From Diaporthe sp. PMI_573 (taxonomy: Eukaryota; Ascomycota; Sordariomycetes; Diaporthales; Diaporthaceae): 64,000 nt of DNA. This document shows, in pieces, positions 36,001-45,789 of this stretch. Both the position numbers and the translations under genes were made by a program. Position 1 is the first letter of the stretch, and each line of letters starts with the position of its first letter. The stretch spans positions 124,001 to 188,000 of the forward strand of contig JAJTUP010000046.1 of assembly GCA_021399435.1 (NCBI GenBank), in the 5' to 3' direction. The notes beneath the pieces were generated by a model. The model ran no database searches. It saw only the letters and a list, made by a program, of their open reading frames with translations, and was not told where the DNA came from.

Positions 36001-36877
36001 GTGTGGCGACGTAATTGTGGAAGCGGTTGAACATGATCAGAAACACGCCGCAGCCCGGCGGAAATCCCAGTATCCGATATGAGCTGAAACAATCGGGCTT
36101 CAGGAGGCCATTTTGGAAAGTCCTCATCTTCTTGACATCTTCGTCAGATCCCCCGTACAGTGGTGACAGGTCGAGGTAGGACGACGCAAGGTTGACGTTC
36201 CAGTTTGTGGGGGAAGTCTGAAATATGTCGTGGATGATTATGGTGGCGAGATAGAACAGCATGCTGGAAATGCCTTGCGGGTGTGGTTTGAACTTGTCGC
36301 CGCGCGCCACTGTCCTCGAGTTGGCGACTGGGAATGTCAAGAAGGCGGGGCAGGGCGGCCCGGGGGAGTCCTCACTGAGCCTCTCAAAGACGACATCCGG
36401 TTCAGGCAAGTCTGGACGCTGGAAGACGGTGGGCTTCACCGACCTCGCGAAGGGTGTGTTGGCAGCGCCGAGCTGGGGGGCGTGGATGCTGTTGTAGGAC
36501 CCGTCCGCTTGGCGGTATTTGTACTTGGTTTCCAGTGTGGAGACGGGAGGGTGGTCGAGTGCCGTCCAGAGCTGGTTGATGAAGCCGTCGCTGAGCCCCT
36601 TGAGCTGCTTCGAATGTGGTGGCAACTTGGCGAGGAGCTGGACGAGCCGCTCAAGAAGGAGCTTGTTGTCGTCGTTGATGCCCGTGATAGATGCGTTGAG
36701 GAACTGCACAAGTGTTCCATAGTCCTTGAAACCCAGGGCACGGATATCCGAGAGGAGCCCTGTGTGCGAGATATCGTCCTCGCCTGCTGATGCGTGCGAA
36801 TTCTTGTCGAGCGGAGCAAGAGAGGCTCGTATCGCCTCGATGAGCGAAGACAGCCCGTGATCAGCAGAGGCAGACAT
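33003..36877 (-). CDS. ppo: Ppo oxylipin synthase: heme dioxygenase plus P450 (linoleate diol synthase type)
   Basis: Complement join 36877-35991, 35831-35004, 34840-33620, 33555-33003 (1162 aa, phases agree). The N-terminal animal-peroxidase-like domain shows distal His in IIIHDIF (about 216), SSYLDLSPLYG, GFPPGCGVFLIMFNRFHNYV, and the catalytic Tyr/proximal His in NLIYRWHST (about 393/396). LVAEKTKPPMSPGSGLCG and SDAVALVRGDRFYTADYTPK lead to the C-terminal P450-like domain, whose heme motif FGWGPHLCLGQD keeps its Cys (about 1080). Known: the first domain makes 8- or 10-hydroperoxides of oleic/linoleic acid and the second isomerises them to diols. These psi factors control sexual versus asexual sporulation. 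A kept Cys argues for a bifunctional PpoA-type enzyme rather than PpoC, in which the Cys is lost. Intron 1 is 159 bp. Confidence 0.93.
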
Positions 36878-37928
36878 GATGGCCGACAGGTTCAGTGCTT
36901 GGATGCTTTGGGGGGAAATGATACTAGGTATTGGTGTTGAGCGGCTCGGATGCTCCGGTAGACTGTTCACAAGAGACTCAAAACCAGGAGGGTCTTGAGG
37001 TAGGTTGTGTTATTTTTGTTTTGGGACCCTTCCCAGGGGCTCTGTACGGCGCCCTGCTCCGGGCCTAGACCAACAGACGGGATTGCTCCTGCATGGGAAC
37101 ATGGAGCACTTCGCCCCTGCCGGTTGACTTGAACAGGTCGAATGGGCAGGATCACATCAACGCGATGGAAGCCAGGGTCTGGCCCATTTAGGCGTCCCGG
37201 GGGTGTCTACTACTATAATATGGCGGCTCTGCTCGACAGCCTCCTAGCAAGTGACTGCTTAGGCGCAGCCTAGAGGCAAGCTGGATTTGAGAGTGCTTGG
37301 ACCTGCATTCACGATGCGAACTACAGTGGATTATCCTCACCAGACCCCGTCAGCTGGTTGGCAGACCTTGGCGAGCTACAGACTACCACGTTCACGTTCA
37401 GCGTAGGTGAAGGACTGGCACAGCAAGCAACGGCCCGGATCATGCGGGCTCGCCGTCTCGCGAACATACTGTTTGTCCAAACAGACGGCGATGATCAAAT
37501 CTTGTGGAACCCTGTCTCACATCCATGCATGTTGCCGAGTTCAAAGTAATAGTCTCTCTGCACTCTTCTGCGGGCATTACTTTAGACGGCAGCACGGTCA
37601 TCTCGGTCGACAACGCCCCAGGGCAGACACGACCCACGCAGCGAAAGGAGTCCCGCCGCGTGCTCTGCTGGCCGCTCCGTCTTGGAGGTTGGTCTGCCTT
37701 CACCTCGCTACCACCTTTGAGAATCTAGAGAGCACGATGGAGCACGCTGCAGTCACGAGATGGAGTGGAGTGGGCCACGAGAGCACCGAACCACCTGCGC
37801 CGGACAGGCGAGCTAGCGGAGCTAAGGAGTAGTTACCCTGGTGCAACATGGGGCCGGGTGTTCAAACGACAGTCGATGACATGCCACCGTGCCGCTCCCC
37901 GACCGGCCTGCACAGCAGATTGAGTCGT
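36878..37928. other. Intergenic region between PPO and the Ca3427-like gene
   Basis: About 1 kb. Small frames at 37358-37549 and 37407-37832 lack motifs. Nothing else seen. Confidence 0.4.
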
Positions 37929-38987
37929 TCACGACGAGGAGCCAGCACTCGCCCGCTGCCTGGCTATCATCTGCGACGGCCCCATGCCCTTCCCGGCACT
38001 GAGCACGCCCGCCTTGCGCAGGGTATTGACCGTCTTCTCCGCGACGGCCAGGTCCACGCCCTCGGTGGCGGCGGGGAACCTGACGGTCTTGAGCCACTCC
38101 CTGGCGTCCTCCTCCGAGTAGTCCAGCTCCGTGCTGATGTACGCGACGGCCTCGTCGTGGTGGTCGTTGAAGTACCGGATGCCCTCGTCGAGCTTCCCGA
38201 ACAGGCCGTGCAGCCTGGGGTCGAGCTCGCCGCCGCCGTTCGAGTCGCGGACGAGCCCGGTGCGCGCGACGATCTTCCAGCTGCTCCAGGGGGTGTATAT
38301 CTCGCCGACCCTGCGGATCTCTCCGGAGTCGTAGTAGCGCTTGGACGTGAAGTGCTCCCACATGAAGAAGTCCGCCTCGCCCGAGTTGACTGCCCTCCGC
38401 AGGTTCTCGAAGGTGTTGAGGATGACAAAGTCGGAGTAGGGGGAGGAGGGCGAGGAGGACGAGGAGGACGAGGAGGGACCGGCGGGTTTCTGGGACAGCC
38501 ATCCTTGTTGGTCCGCGAGGACGAAGCCCATCACGTAGGAGCCGGAGCCCAGGCGGGAGACGCCGATCTTGCGGCCGTTGAGGGAGTCGATGCTCGAGAT
38601 CTCGGGCCGCGCTGCTCCTGTGGATACCGCCCAGCCTGTCGGGGCCGGGTCGCATTAGCCTGCTGGTCGTCACATATGCACTGCGGGTAATAGCATAGGA
38701 TAGGCAGGGTATTCATTGGACGTACACAAAGGCGTCTCGACATATGTGCCGACGAGTCGGTAGCCGCCATCACCCTCGACGTCTTCCTTGCCCAGGCCGG
38801 CGACCCACCCCTCAGTCAAGCCGATACCGACATCTATCTCGTTGGACCGGAGGGCCGTGATCATGTGGCCAGTGCCGGAGGGGAAAGGGATCAGCTGGGC
38901 ATCGAGGCCAAAGTGCTTGCTGGCGAAGTGGATCGGGGTGGAAAAGTGCTCCGGGACGTAGCCGACACGGAGCGGGGCAGAGGCCAT
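37929..38987 (-). CDS. Ca3427-like periplasmic-binding-fold (type II) protein
   Basis: Complement join 38987-38726 and 38635-37929 (322 aa). It starts MASAPLRVGYVPEHFS. Residues 5-90 (RVGYVPEHFSTPIHFASK, GTGHMITALRSNEIDVGIGL, TEGWVAGL, VGTYVETPLC|WAVSTG) and GRKIGVSRLGSGSYVMGFV form the two-lobed substrate-binding fold of the Candida Ca3427/PBP2-like family. FENLRRAVNSGEADFFMWEHFTSK and TPWSSWKIVA complete it. A Ser/Pro-rich loop near residue 155 is an insertion. Known: this eukaryotic family resembles bacterial NMT1/TauA-type binding proteins; the ligand is unproven. There is no signal peptide, so it is probably cytosolic. The Cys before the splice (T|GC) and the CCGACAG acceptor fit the family alignment. 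Confidence 0.8.
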
Positions 38988-39898
38988 GGTTGCGGATGCA
39001 GATGCTGGTGCAGGATCGGATGCTGGTGCAGGATCGGATGCGGATGCGGATGTTATCGTGCAAATAAGTTGATGTGGCGTCGACCAGGTATAGAGTCTAT
39101 CCACGTGGTGTCTCTCGATGGAGAATTCGGTCAAAAGATGTCAAGCTTGGAGGGGTCAAGTGCGGACCCGCCGAGTGCTGATGAGTCGTAGAGCTCGAAA
39201 CTTAATAACGCACGACGGAAGCTCGAGCTGTCATAAGCTACAGGCTACAGGGGTTCGAGGGGAGGGGCCGAGGGGTATCTTCCCGCGACGGCACGTCTAA
39301 GATTGGCGAAGGGATCATCCCTGTGCAGGTGCCCGGGGAGCTCGGCACCTAACAGACAGGCGACAGCCTGAGACGACAGACGAGCTTGTTAGTGACGTTC
39401 GACGCTTCTTTGGCTGCTGATTGTGGGCCCCAGCCTTACCGTGAATATACTGCATTCCCTGCAGGGACAATGGTCAGGATGAAATATGTTATCGCAGAAC
39501 TGAGGACGCGAACAAGGCCTTATTTCCAACGTGAAGGGAATGTGTTATACTCCATCCCTGGCCATCGTGGTGTCTACTTGGTGTCTGTCTCTATACGCGT
39601 CCGTGCAGTTGGCATCAACAGTGCTACAACATGATCATGTCACTCTCACTTGGTTTCATTTCATGGGTTTTAATGTATCTTTTATTCTCACTAAGTTGAT
39701 GCGCCTTTGACCCCCTCTCCGATTCCGGCACCTGCTGATCGTGAATGTTTGATCGCAAAAGTGTTCCAAGGAAAAACCACATGGGAAAATAACCTTGGAA
39801 AGAGGCCCTAGCTAGTTGGTGTTGGTCCAGCTGTCCAGTCCGCCGCCCGTCTTTTACTAGTTGGAACCCTCAAAGTCAGATACATCCCCGGATCCCCC
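38988..39898. promoter_or_regulatory. Intergenic region with 18-bp tandem repeat
   Basis: Two exact copies of an 18-bp unit (39001-39036, GATGCTGGTGCAGGATCG) followed by GATGCG repeats to 39051 lie just upstream of the Ca3427-like start, in its likely 5'UTR. The rest holds no gene. Confidence 0.45.
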
Positions 39899-41173
39899 CT
39901 ATTGCCAAAACTCATCAGTCCACGACTCGGGCCATTCCCCGCTGAAGTTGTAGTTCCCCGGCATCACCAAGAGCGCGTCCCACATCCAGTTGACGAGCTC
40001 AGGCGGGTCGCGCGCCACCAGCATGGCAACCACGTTGTACGGCACGGCCGCCGACTTCTGGATCTTCGCGAGCAGCTCTAGCCCCATGGAGAGCGTGCCC
40101 GCCGTCACCCCGCGCAGCCCGATCGGCCGGAACGAGAACACGTCGTAGTCCTGCATGACCCACGGGTTCTCCGCGAAAGAAGTGAGCGCCCGCTCCCGCA
40201 GCTTGCTCTTCCACGCGCTGTTGTACTTGATGCGCTCGAAAGCCTTGTGCAGCACAAAGGCCAGCCCGGTGTACACGACGTCGAACTCCTCGTTCTCCAT
40301 CGCGTCGAAGCGCTCGAAAAAGTCCACCACCATCATCTGGCGGTGCTCGTCCCCCATGTCGATGGCCCCCCCTCCCTCTTCGGCCACGTGCGGCCCGTAG
40401 AGCCGGCAGCACATCTGGTACCGGTAGAGCGTCCTCATGATCCGTTGTCGCTCCGTGACGGTGATGGTGCGGCGTTGGGGTTTGGAGTTGATGAAGAGGC
40501 CGTGCTGGTCGTAGTAGTCCTGTTCGGGGGTGATTGAGTCGCCGAACAGCGACGATATCGGCTGCATCACGTCCGTGTAGAAGGACATGATTTGTTCGAA
40601 GTCCTGCACCGCGAGGAGGCGCTTCATGTTGTGGACTTGATCGCCCGCACCGACCATGGCGTGCTGGTCGTAGTCGTGGAGGAACTTGAGCTGGATGTGC
40701 CGGTATGGCCCCTGGGGCCACGGCTCTACCGGGATCGCGTGGTTGGTCTCGGATTCGTTGTCTTGGCCATGTGTGGTTTCGTGACCGTTAAAACCGCTCA
40801 GCCAGCCCTCAATCATAGAGCGCTTGCTGCTGTCCCTTTCATCTTCTTCGTAGTTGTTGAGGTTGCTCTGCCAGTGCTGGACCATGCAGGCCTCGATGAA
40901 CGCGTCGCCCAGCGTGGCCTGGAGTACGTGGGCGAGTACTGTCTTTTTGTGCGCGTGAAATGTGGCGCGGTACGTGGGCGATGAGAGGATCAGTGAGTTC
41001 AAGTCTTCGACACTGCAGACGTTCTCGAGGATAATGAGTTGCAGCTCGACCGGCAAGAGCTCGATTCGCGGCAAGAGCTGGACTCGGGGCTGCTCTTGCT
41101 TGTGCCGTCTTTGTCTTGCCATCTTGTTGGACAAGGTGTTGAGGGGGGCAGACATGATGTCTGATTGAGCCAT
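39899..41173 (-). CDS. F-box-like domain protein, function unknown
   Basis: Single exon, 424 aa. After a basic N-terminus (ARQRRHKQEQ), residues about 37-75 (IELLPVELQLIILENV, then CSVEDLNSLILSSPTYRATF) look like an F-box with the LP..LQ..I core. The remainder, containing HLQLKFLHDY-like and VVYTGLAFVLHKAFERIKY stretches, resembles uncharacterised fungal proteins of this size found in expanded families. Known: F-box proteins present substrates to SCF ubiquitin ligases; the target here is unknown. The (TG)n tract upstream lies in its 5' region. Confidence 0.65.
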   Translation of the reverse strand: MAQSDIMSAPLNTLSNKMARQRRHKQEQPRVQLLPRIELLPVELQLIILENVCSVEDLNSLILSSPTYRATFHAHKKTVLAHVLQATLGDAFIEACMVQHWQSNLNNYEEDERDSSKRSMIEGWLSGFNGHETTHGQDNESETNHAIPVEPWPQGPYRHIQLKFLHDYDQHAMVGAGDQVHNMKRLLAVQDFEQIMSFYTDVMQPISSLFGDSITPEQDYYDQHGLFINSKPQRRTITVTERQRIMRTLYRYQMCCRLYGPHVAEEGGGAIDMGDEHRQMMVVDFFERFDAMENEEFDVVYTGLAFVLHKAFERIKYNSAWKSKLRERALTSFAENPWVMQDYDVFSFRPIGLRGVTAGTLSMGLELLAKIQKSAAVPYNVVAMLVARDPPELVNWMWDALLVMPGNYNFSGEWPESWTDEFWQ

Positions 41174-41252
41174 GGCAAAGAATCAAGTAACAGACGGGGA
41201 GATAGAGTAGAGGGTGTATTGTTTTGTGTGTGTGCGTGGCACTATGTTTTGC

Positions 41253-41254
<2 letters not shown>

Positions 41255-41288
<34 letters not shown>
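41255..41288. repeat. (TG)17 microsatellite
   Basis: Seventeen TG units in the 5' region of the F-box-like gene, with further imperfect TG/TTTTG repeats on both sides. Confidence 0.95.
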
Positions 41289-41291
<3 letters not shown>

Positions 41292-41912
41292 CACTGTGTT
41301 TTGTTTTGTGTGTGTGGGTGGCACTGTGTTTTGTTTTTGAAGTTTGTGGTTGAGGTGGTTGGTGGCCAGAATAGAAGAGAGTCTGGGTTCTTCAGGGGGA
41401 GGTATCCGGATATATATATATGATTCTGGATAGGAACCTCTGTGGCCCTTCAACTATTTCAAAACATTAGGACATACTAGACTGATGTTTATTTACATTC
41501 TTCACAATTGTTGAAGACCTTCAAGGTTCCGGGTCACACGAACTAGGTGTTTGGCCTTCACACCAGTCAAGATATTCGCGGTCTAAAATGTATATGACTG
41601 CGATGATTTGGAGATGGTCCTTCTATTTGTGTACCTGCATGAGCACTCAATGCTATGTATGGCCTTGGACTAAAGTGCAGGTCAGGAGGACCGTTGATGG
41701 TAGTCACGATACTATTTGTTTACTTGAGTAGCTACCGTGTTTACTTATTGCTACGACGATACACTAAGGGGTTGGGAAGGAGGACCGCTAGTGGAAGTCA
41801 CGATGCAGTTCGCATAAGTGCCGTTTTAAAGGGGTTCTCAACTCCTAAGCTTCTAGAAACTAAACACAACGGCCAACAGCCTAGAGAATAAACAAAGCAA
41901 TTGTGAGATGGG
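41289..41912. other. Intergenic, no gene recognised
   Basis: About 620 bp. No supported gene; an imperfect repeat of about 20 bases (GGAGGACCG.TGGTAGTCACGAT type) occurs near 41686 and 41780. Confidence 0.4.
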
Positions 41913-42998
41913 TTAGTGCGAAGCCACCAACCAAAACACGAACCAATCTACTATTGCCCTGAGGCTTTGCTCTTTGCACCATCCTGGAAAATGTCAGCGA
42001 CTCCCCGACATGCCGTGCCGGTAATAGGGTCGGATCATACGCTGATAAGGGTCATCTGGGTCGCCCCTGACCGCGAAACCATGCGCCGCGCCGCGGAACA
42101 GCTGCAAGTGGTACTTCTTCTCCTCCCTCTGCAGGATATCGACAGCCTTCCTCCGCGAACCAGTATCGAACGCGTGATCGTTCTCAGCACACGACAGTAG
42201 GAGAGGGTCTGCACGTCGACGCGTCAGCAACACATTTTGAAGTCCCAGCAAGAGCCCAGGTGCCCTCGCCCGGCCCGAGCCTCAAAACATTGCACCACAC
42301 TCACGTCTCAGCTTCAGGAAATGCTCTTCCTTCAACGCCGTCGGGTGCGCAAACGCGCCGGCTGAGATGTTGTCCCCGGCGAGCAGGTCGCACACGAACG
42401 GAGCCCCGAAGCAGTAACCCGTGCAGGCGTACTTGGTTGTCTCGTCGCCGTACTTCACCCTGACTGCATCGAACCACTTGGGAACATTCTCGCTGGCAAA
42501 GTCCCAGTGCTTGACGCGCCAGGCGGCGTGGTCGAAGCCTTCTGGGGGAGGGTCACTCATCGACTGGCGATACTTGGACAGTGGGTCCTGCGTGGCCAGG
42601 GGTCAGCGTATTATTCGTTTTTGCTGCCTCGCGATTTATCCCGTGGGCTCTTGTGGGCTCGCTACTCGTCACCCGGGAGGAGGTGCACAGGTGCCATTGC
42701 TGCGCTGGTTCATACTCACACCCCGAAAGTAGTCCATTCCCAGGGTCAAGAAGCCGGCGTCAGCAAAGCAGTCCATCAGCAGCTGCGCATTATTGGACAT
42801 GCCCCACACGTCCGGGAAGTACAGGACAATGTGGCCGTTCGCCCTTTCCGGTGTAGGCCTTGCGACGTAGGTGGGGACGTCGAGGATGGTCTCCAGGTTG
42901 CCACGCGGCGTCCCCTTGTGGACCGTCCCGACCCAGCAGGATGAGGATGGGGGCTGGGCGAGGTATGTATCTTTTCCTTTGGATTCCTTGGATGCCAT
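41913..42998 (-). CDS. Dienelactone hydrolase family protein
   Basis: Complement join 42998-42720, 42587-42305, 42208-42041, 41983-41913 (266 aa, phases agree). The catalytic triad is visible: nucleophile Cys in TGYCFGAPF (about 152), Asp in the CAENDHAFD block (about 196-200) and His in RGAAHGFAVRG (about 230). LYFPDVWGMSNNAQLLMDCFA and GFLTLGMDYFRG|DPLSKY are the usual N-terminal blocks. The fourth exon (71 bp, KEQSLRAIVDWFVFWL) supplies the last helix; without it the protein would stop at an unspliced TGA. Known: DLHs hydrolyse dienelactone intermediates in aromatic ring degradation, and fungal members are often cytosolic esterases of unproven substrate. Confidence 0.88.
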
Positions 42999-43427
42999 TT
43001 TGTGATAAGCCAGAAGTATTGTCTTGGGCCAAGAGAGAATGTGTTGATCTCTGCACTCAGGCCCGGGGCGGGGTTGGATGATGCATTAGATTCAGGGGTC
43101 CGAGCAGCGTAACATCAGATTGGTTGGGCACGGCATGCTAAGCCTATCCCCGTGTTGTTGTGCATGTGGAAAGTGGCCCCCCGCTGCTTACGGTCTGTTT
43201 GTTCCGGGGCAGTGGATCGACGTGTGGCCTATCGCCTGGGGTGGAACATTGAAGGAATCTTCTGGCAGCCTGCAGGCACCGCTTTTAATCAGCCCTGGCT
43301 GCTCCATCAGCTGCATCAACCCCGTCGACTCGCTCGATCCCAAGTTCGGGATTCAAGAATATCCAAGTTGCTGTCTGCATCGCTATCTCCAGCCCTCCTG
43401 CATCCGGCTGAAACACATTCCCACGAG
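42999..43427. promoter_or_regulatory. Divergent promoter region DLH/2EXR gene
   Basis: About 430 bp between divergent starts. The plus-strand 2EXR frame is open back to 43152 but lacks an ATG before 43428. Confidence 0.4.
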
Positions 43428-44733
43428 ATGTCTGACTTGGACAACGCTGGGTACCGGCTCTTGTCTTTCAAGTACACGCCGATGGAGCCAGTAACAAGAG
43501 ACAACGACCCGGCCACCGATGACGACGTCGATGACCACCACGACAAAACTCACGCTTCCGAATCCACCATACAACCACCACCAACAGACGAAGGATCAGA
43601 ATTGCCCTCGCTCTCGTCTCTCGCTGCGGCTCTGCCAGATGTCAACGCCACGCCTCCACCAGATATCAACCAAGGTGTGCCCAGTGTGTCGGACACGCAC
43701 ACGCAAACGCACGCAGCGACAGTGCCAGATGCAGAGGAGGAGGCAGCACCTGTCCCGGGTCCCCCACTGGCCAGCTTTGATTTGTTTGGGGATCTGCCCG
43801 CCGAAATCCGCATACACATTTGGCACCTAACCTTCTTACCTCGCGTCGTCGAGCTGCATCCCACCAGGCCTAGTCAGTGTCATTCTTCTCCTTCTACGGA
43901 TCCCCGTATTTCATGTTTTTGGAACGGTTCCAGAACGCATCACTTTAGGACCCGTAGAAGGACTGACGTAACAAGAAGACTACGCCCGCGACACCGGCTT
44001 CCAGCAACAGTGGCAGTCCGGATGCAGCAACCCAGCAGCCCTGTCCGTGAGCTCCGAGGCCCGCCAGATAGCCCTGGGCCACTTCCGCATCGCCTACCCC
44101 CTCGCCTCCATCACAAGTACTACTCAACAGGAGGGAGGAACAGAAACACACGCCCCGTTCGCCAGGTACGCCATCCTCGCCGCCCCCCAGGTCGGCACGT
44201 ACAACTTCTCCGGTCCCAGCGCCACGGGCAAGGCCAGTCTGCGCCACCGCACGCTGTACCTCTCGCCCGAGACCGACACGGTCGCGCTGCTCGGCCAGGA
44301 CACCGACTTCGGCAAGCTCTCGCGGATGCGCGACTCGTTCCGGGACGCCGACCCGCTGGGGCTCGGGGTGAGCCGCCTGGCGCTGAGCACGCGGGGCTGG
44401 GGCTACGGCGGGTCAGCCGCCATGATGAGGGGCCTCGCGCGGACCCTGTTCATCGAGATGGGACAGCTGACCCTCTTCATGTACGGCGAGCCGCTCCCGC
44501 CCCCGGAGTGGAACGCCAAGGGGGCTAGCCTGGATGAGGACTCGCTGAGGCGGTTCAGGGAGACGGGGAACCGGTGCGAGCTGGTCCCCTGTGAGGGCAG
44601 CAGCGCTTGGTATGCGTATAGGCTGTGGAGCGGTGGCAAGGGCAGGCAGTTTTGGGACGACGAGGGCAAGATTATGCGGGTGGGGAGGAACGAGCTGAAA
44701 ATCATGGACCTGAAGTTCTCGGATGGCTGGTGA
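43428..44733 (+). CDS. 2EXR domain protein, function unknown
   Basis: Join 43428-43872 and 43976-44733 (400 aa). The N-terminal 115 residues are Asp/Pro/Ser-rich and disordered. The 2EXR motif follows: SFDLFGDLPAEIRIHIWHLTFLPRVVELH (F..FxxLPxEIRxxIW...PRVVE). After the splice, QQQWQSGCSNPAALSVSSEARQIALGHFRIAYPL matches the conserved 'NPAAL.V..E.R..AL..Y' block. Known: this is one of the most expanded families in filamentous ascomycetes and no member has a proven role. Intron 1 uses a weak GTCAGT donor and an ACAAG acceptor, so the junction is less certain than the two halves. Confidence 0.75.
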
Positions 44734-45789
44734 CCACGGGCACCTGGCCAGCTTCGGTTGTTTTGTGCTGCGTCGATTTATTTTTCTTCGTCACCGGATA
44801 GCAAACCCCAGTTGGAGAATTACCCAGACTTGTAGATCGCCGGGTCTGTGAATTAAACAGCACTTATGGGTCTATCCAAATTACTCAACTTTAGACGTAG
44901 GATTCAAACGGCTTGGCAGCCAGTCTGTTCACTTTTTATGCCTATCTCCGGCCTCACTTCCCTCTTTTGTTCAAATCACATCTCTTAGACATTTAACCCC
45001 CTCACAGAAGCTTTGTACGCGTCTGGTGAAAACGGGTTGTCACCACCGACGCGAATAGTGACATTGGAACTGGCATATGGGCCCTAGAGTCGTCGAAAAG
45101 GCAGAGTGGGAGCCGGTTGGAAGCCCCAACCTTTTTGATACTTGTAAGCCTCTGTTCATGGCCTGTGTAGCTTCATCCAGACTGCGAGCAACTTGAACAG
45201 CTCCTCTGCTTGATGGCTTAGGCTATTGCTAAGAGGTTCACATCATACAGAATGAACGCGTAAACAGGCACAGTAACTGCCAGCTGTCAACATTCATTGG
45301 TCTTAGAATTGCACTGTTGCAAAGGCTTCTTTCTGGAACTATTGCTTGCTGTAAACGTCAGCTCTTTTTCTAGCCTGCTAAGTGTTGGTACTTCTTCAAG
45401 GTCTTGGAAGCTCAATGAGCCCAACTCATGTTCGCGAGCCAGAGCGCTACACAATCAATGATGCTGGTCTGCTGTTTTGATAGGTATAGGCCCCAACCCA
45501 CTACCTTGGAAGCTTAAACAGCCCAACTGTTGCCCACAATGATGTTCAATGTATGCTGGTTTTCTGTTGTGATAAAGACTTTGCAGACACCGGCACCGAA
45601 CGTCTGAAGTCACGATTGCCTAGGTAGGAGTGCCCCCCCCCCCCATGCCCCACACCAACTTGGAACTTCCATACCATGCCTCCCTTTCCGCAGCCTTGCT
45701 CAAAACAAACAAAGTTTTCGCCTTGAAGCCGCCTTTTCTCTAAAACCCCACAAACTAGACTCACCTGGAATCCCATAAAAGACGAGATC
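44734..45789. other. Intergenic region upstream of the zinc-motif gene
   Basis: About 1.05 kb without a supported gene. A run of twelve C lies at 45633-45644. Two similar segments (AAGGTCTTGGAAGCTCAATGAGCCCAACT-like near 45400 and ACCTTGGAAGCTTAAACAGCCCAACT-like near 45500) indicate a roughly 100-bp tandem duplication. Confidence 0.4.

Noticed and set aside
37848..38690. 280-codon plus-strand frame over the Ca3427-like gene
   Set aside because: Antisense shadow; the minus-strand spliced product matches a known fold.
43152..43427. Upstream part of the 2EXR frame
   Set aside because: The frame is open but has no ATG before 43428, and the sequence has no conserved feature.
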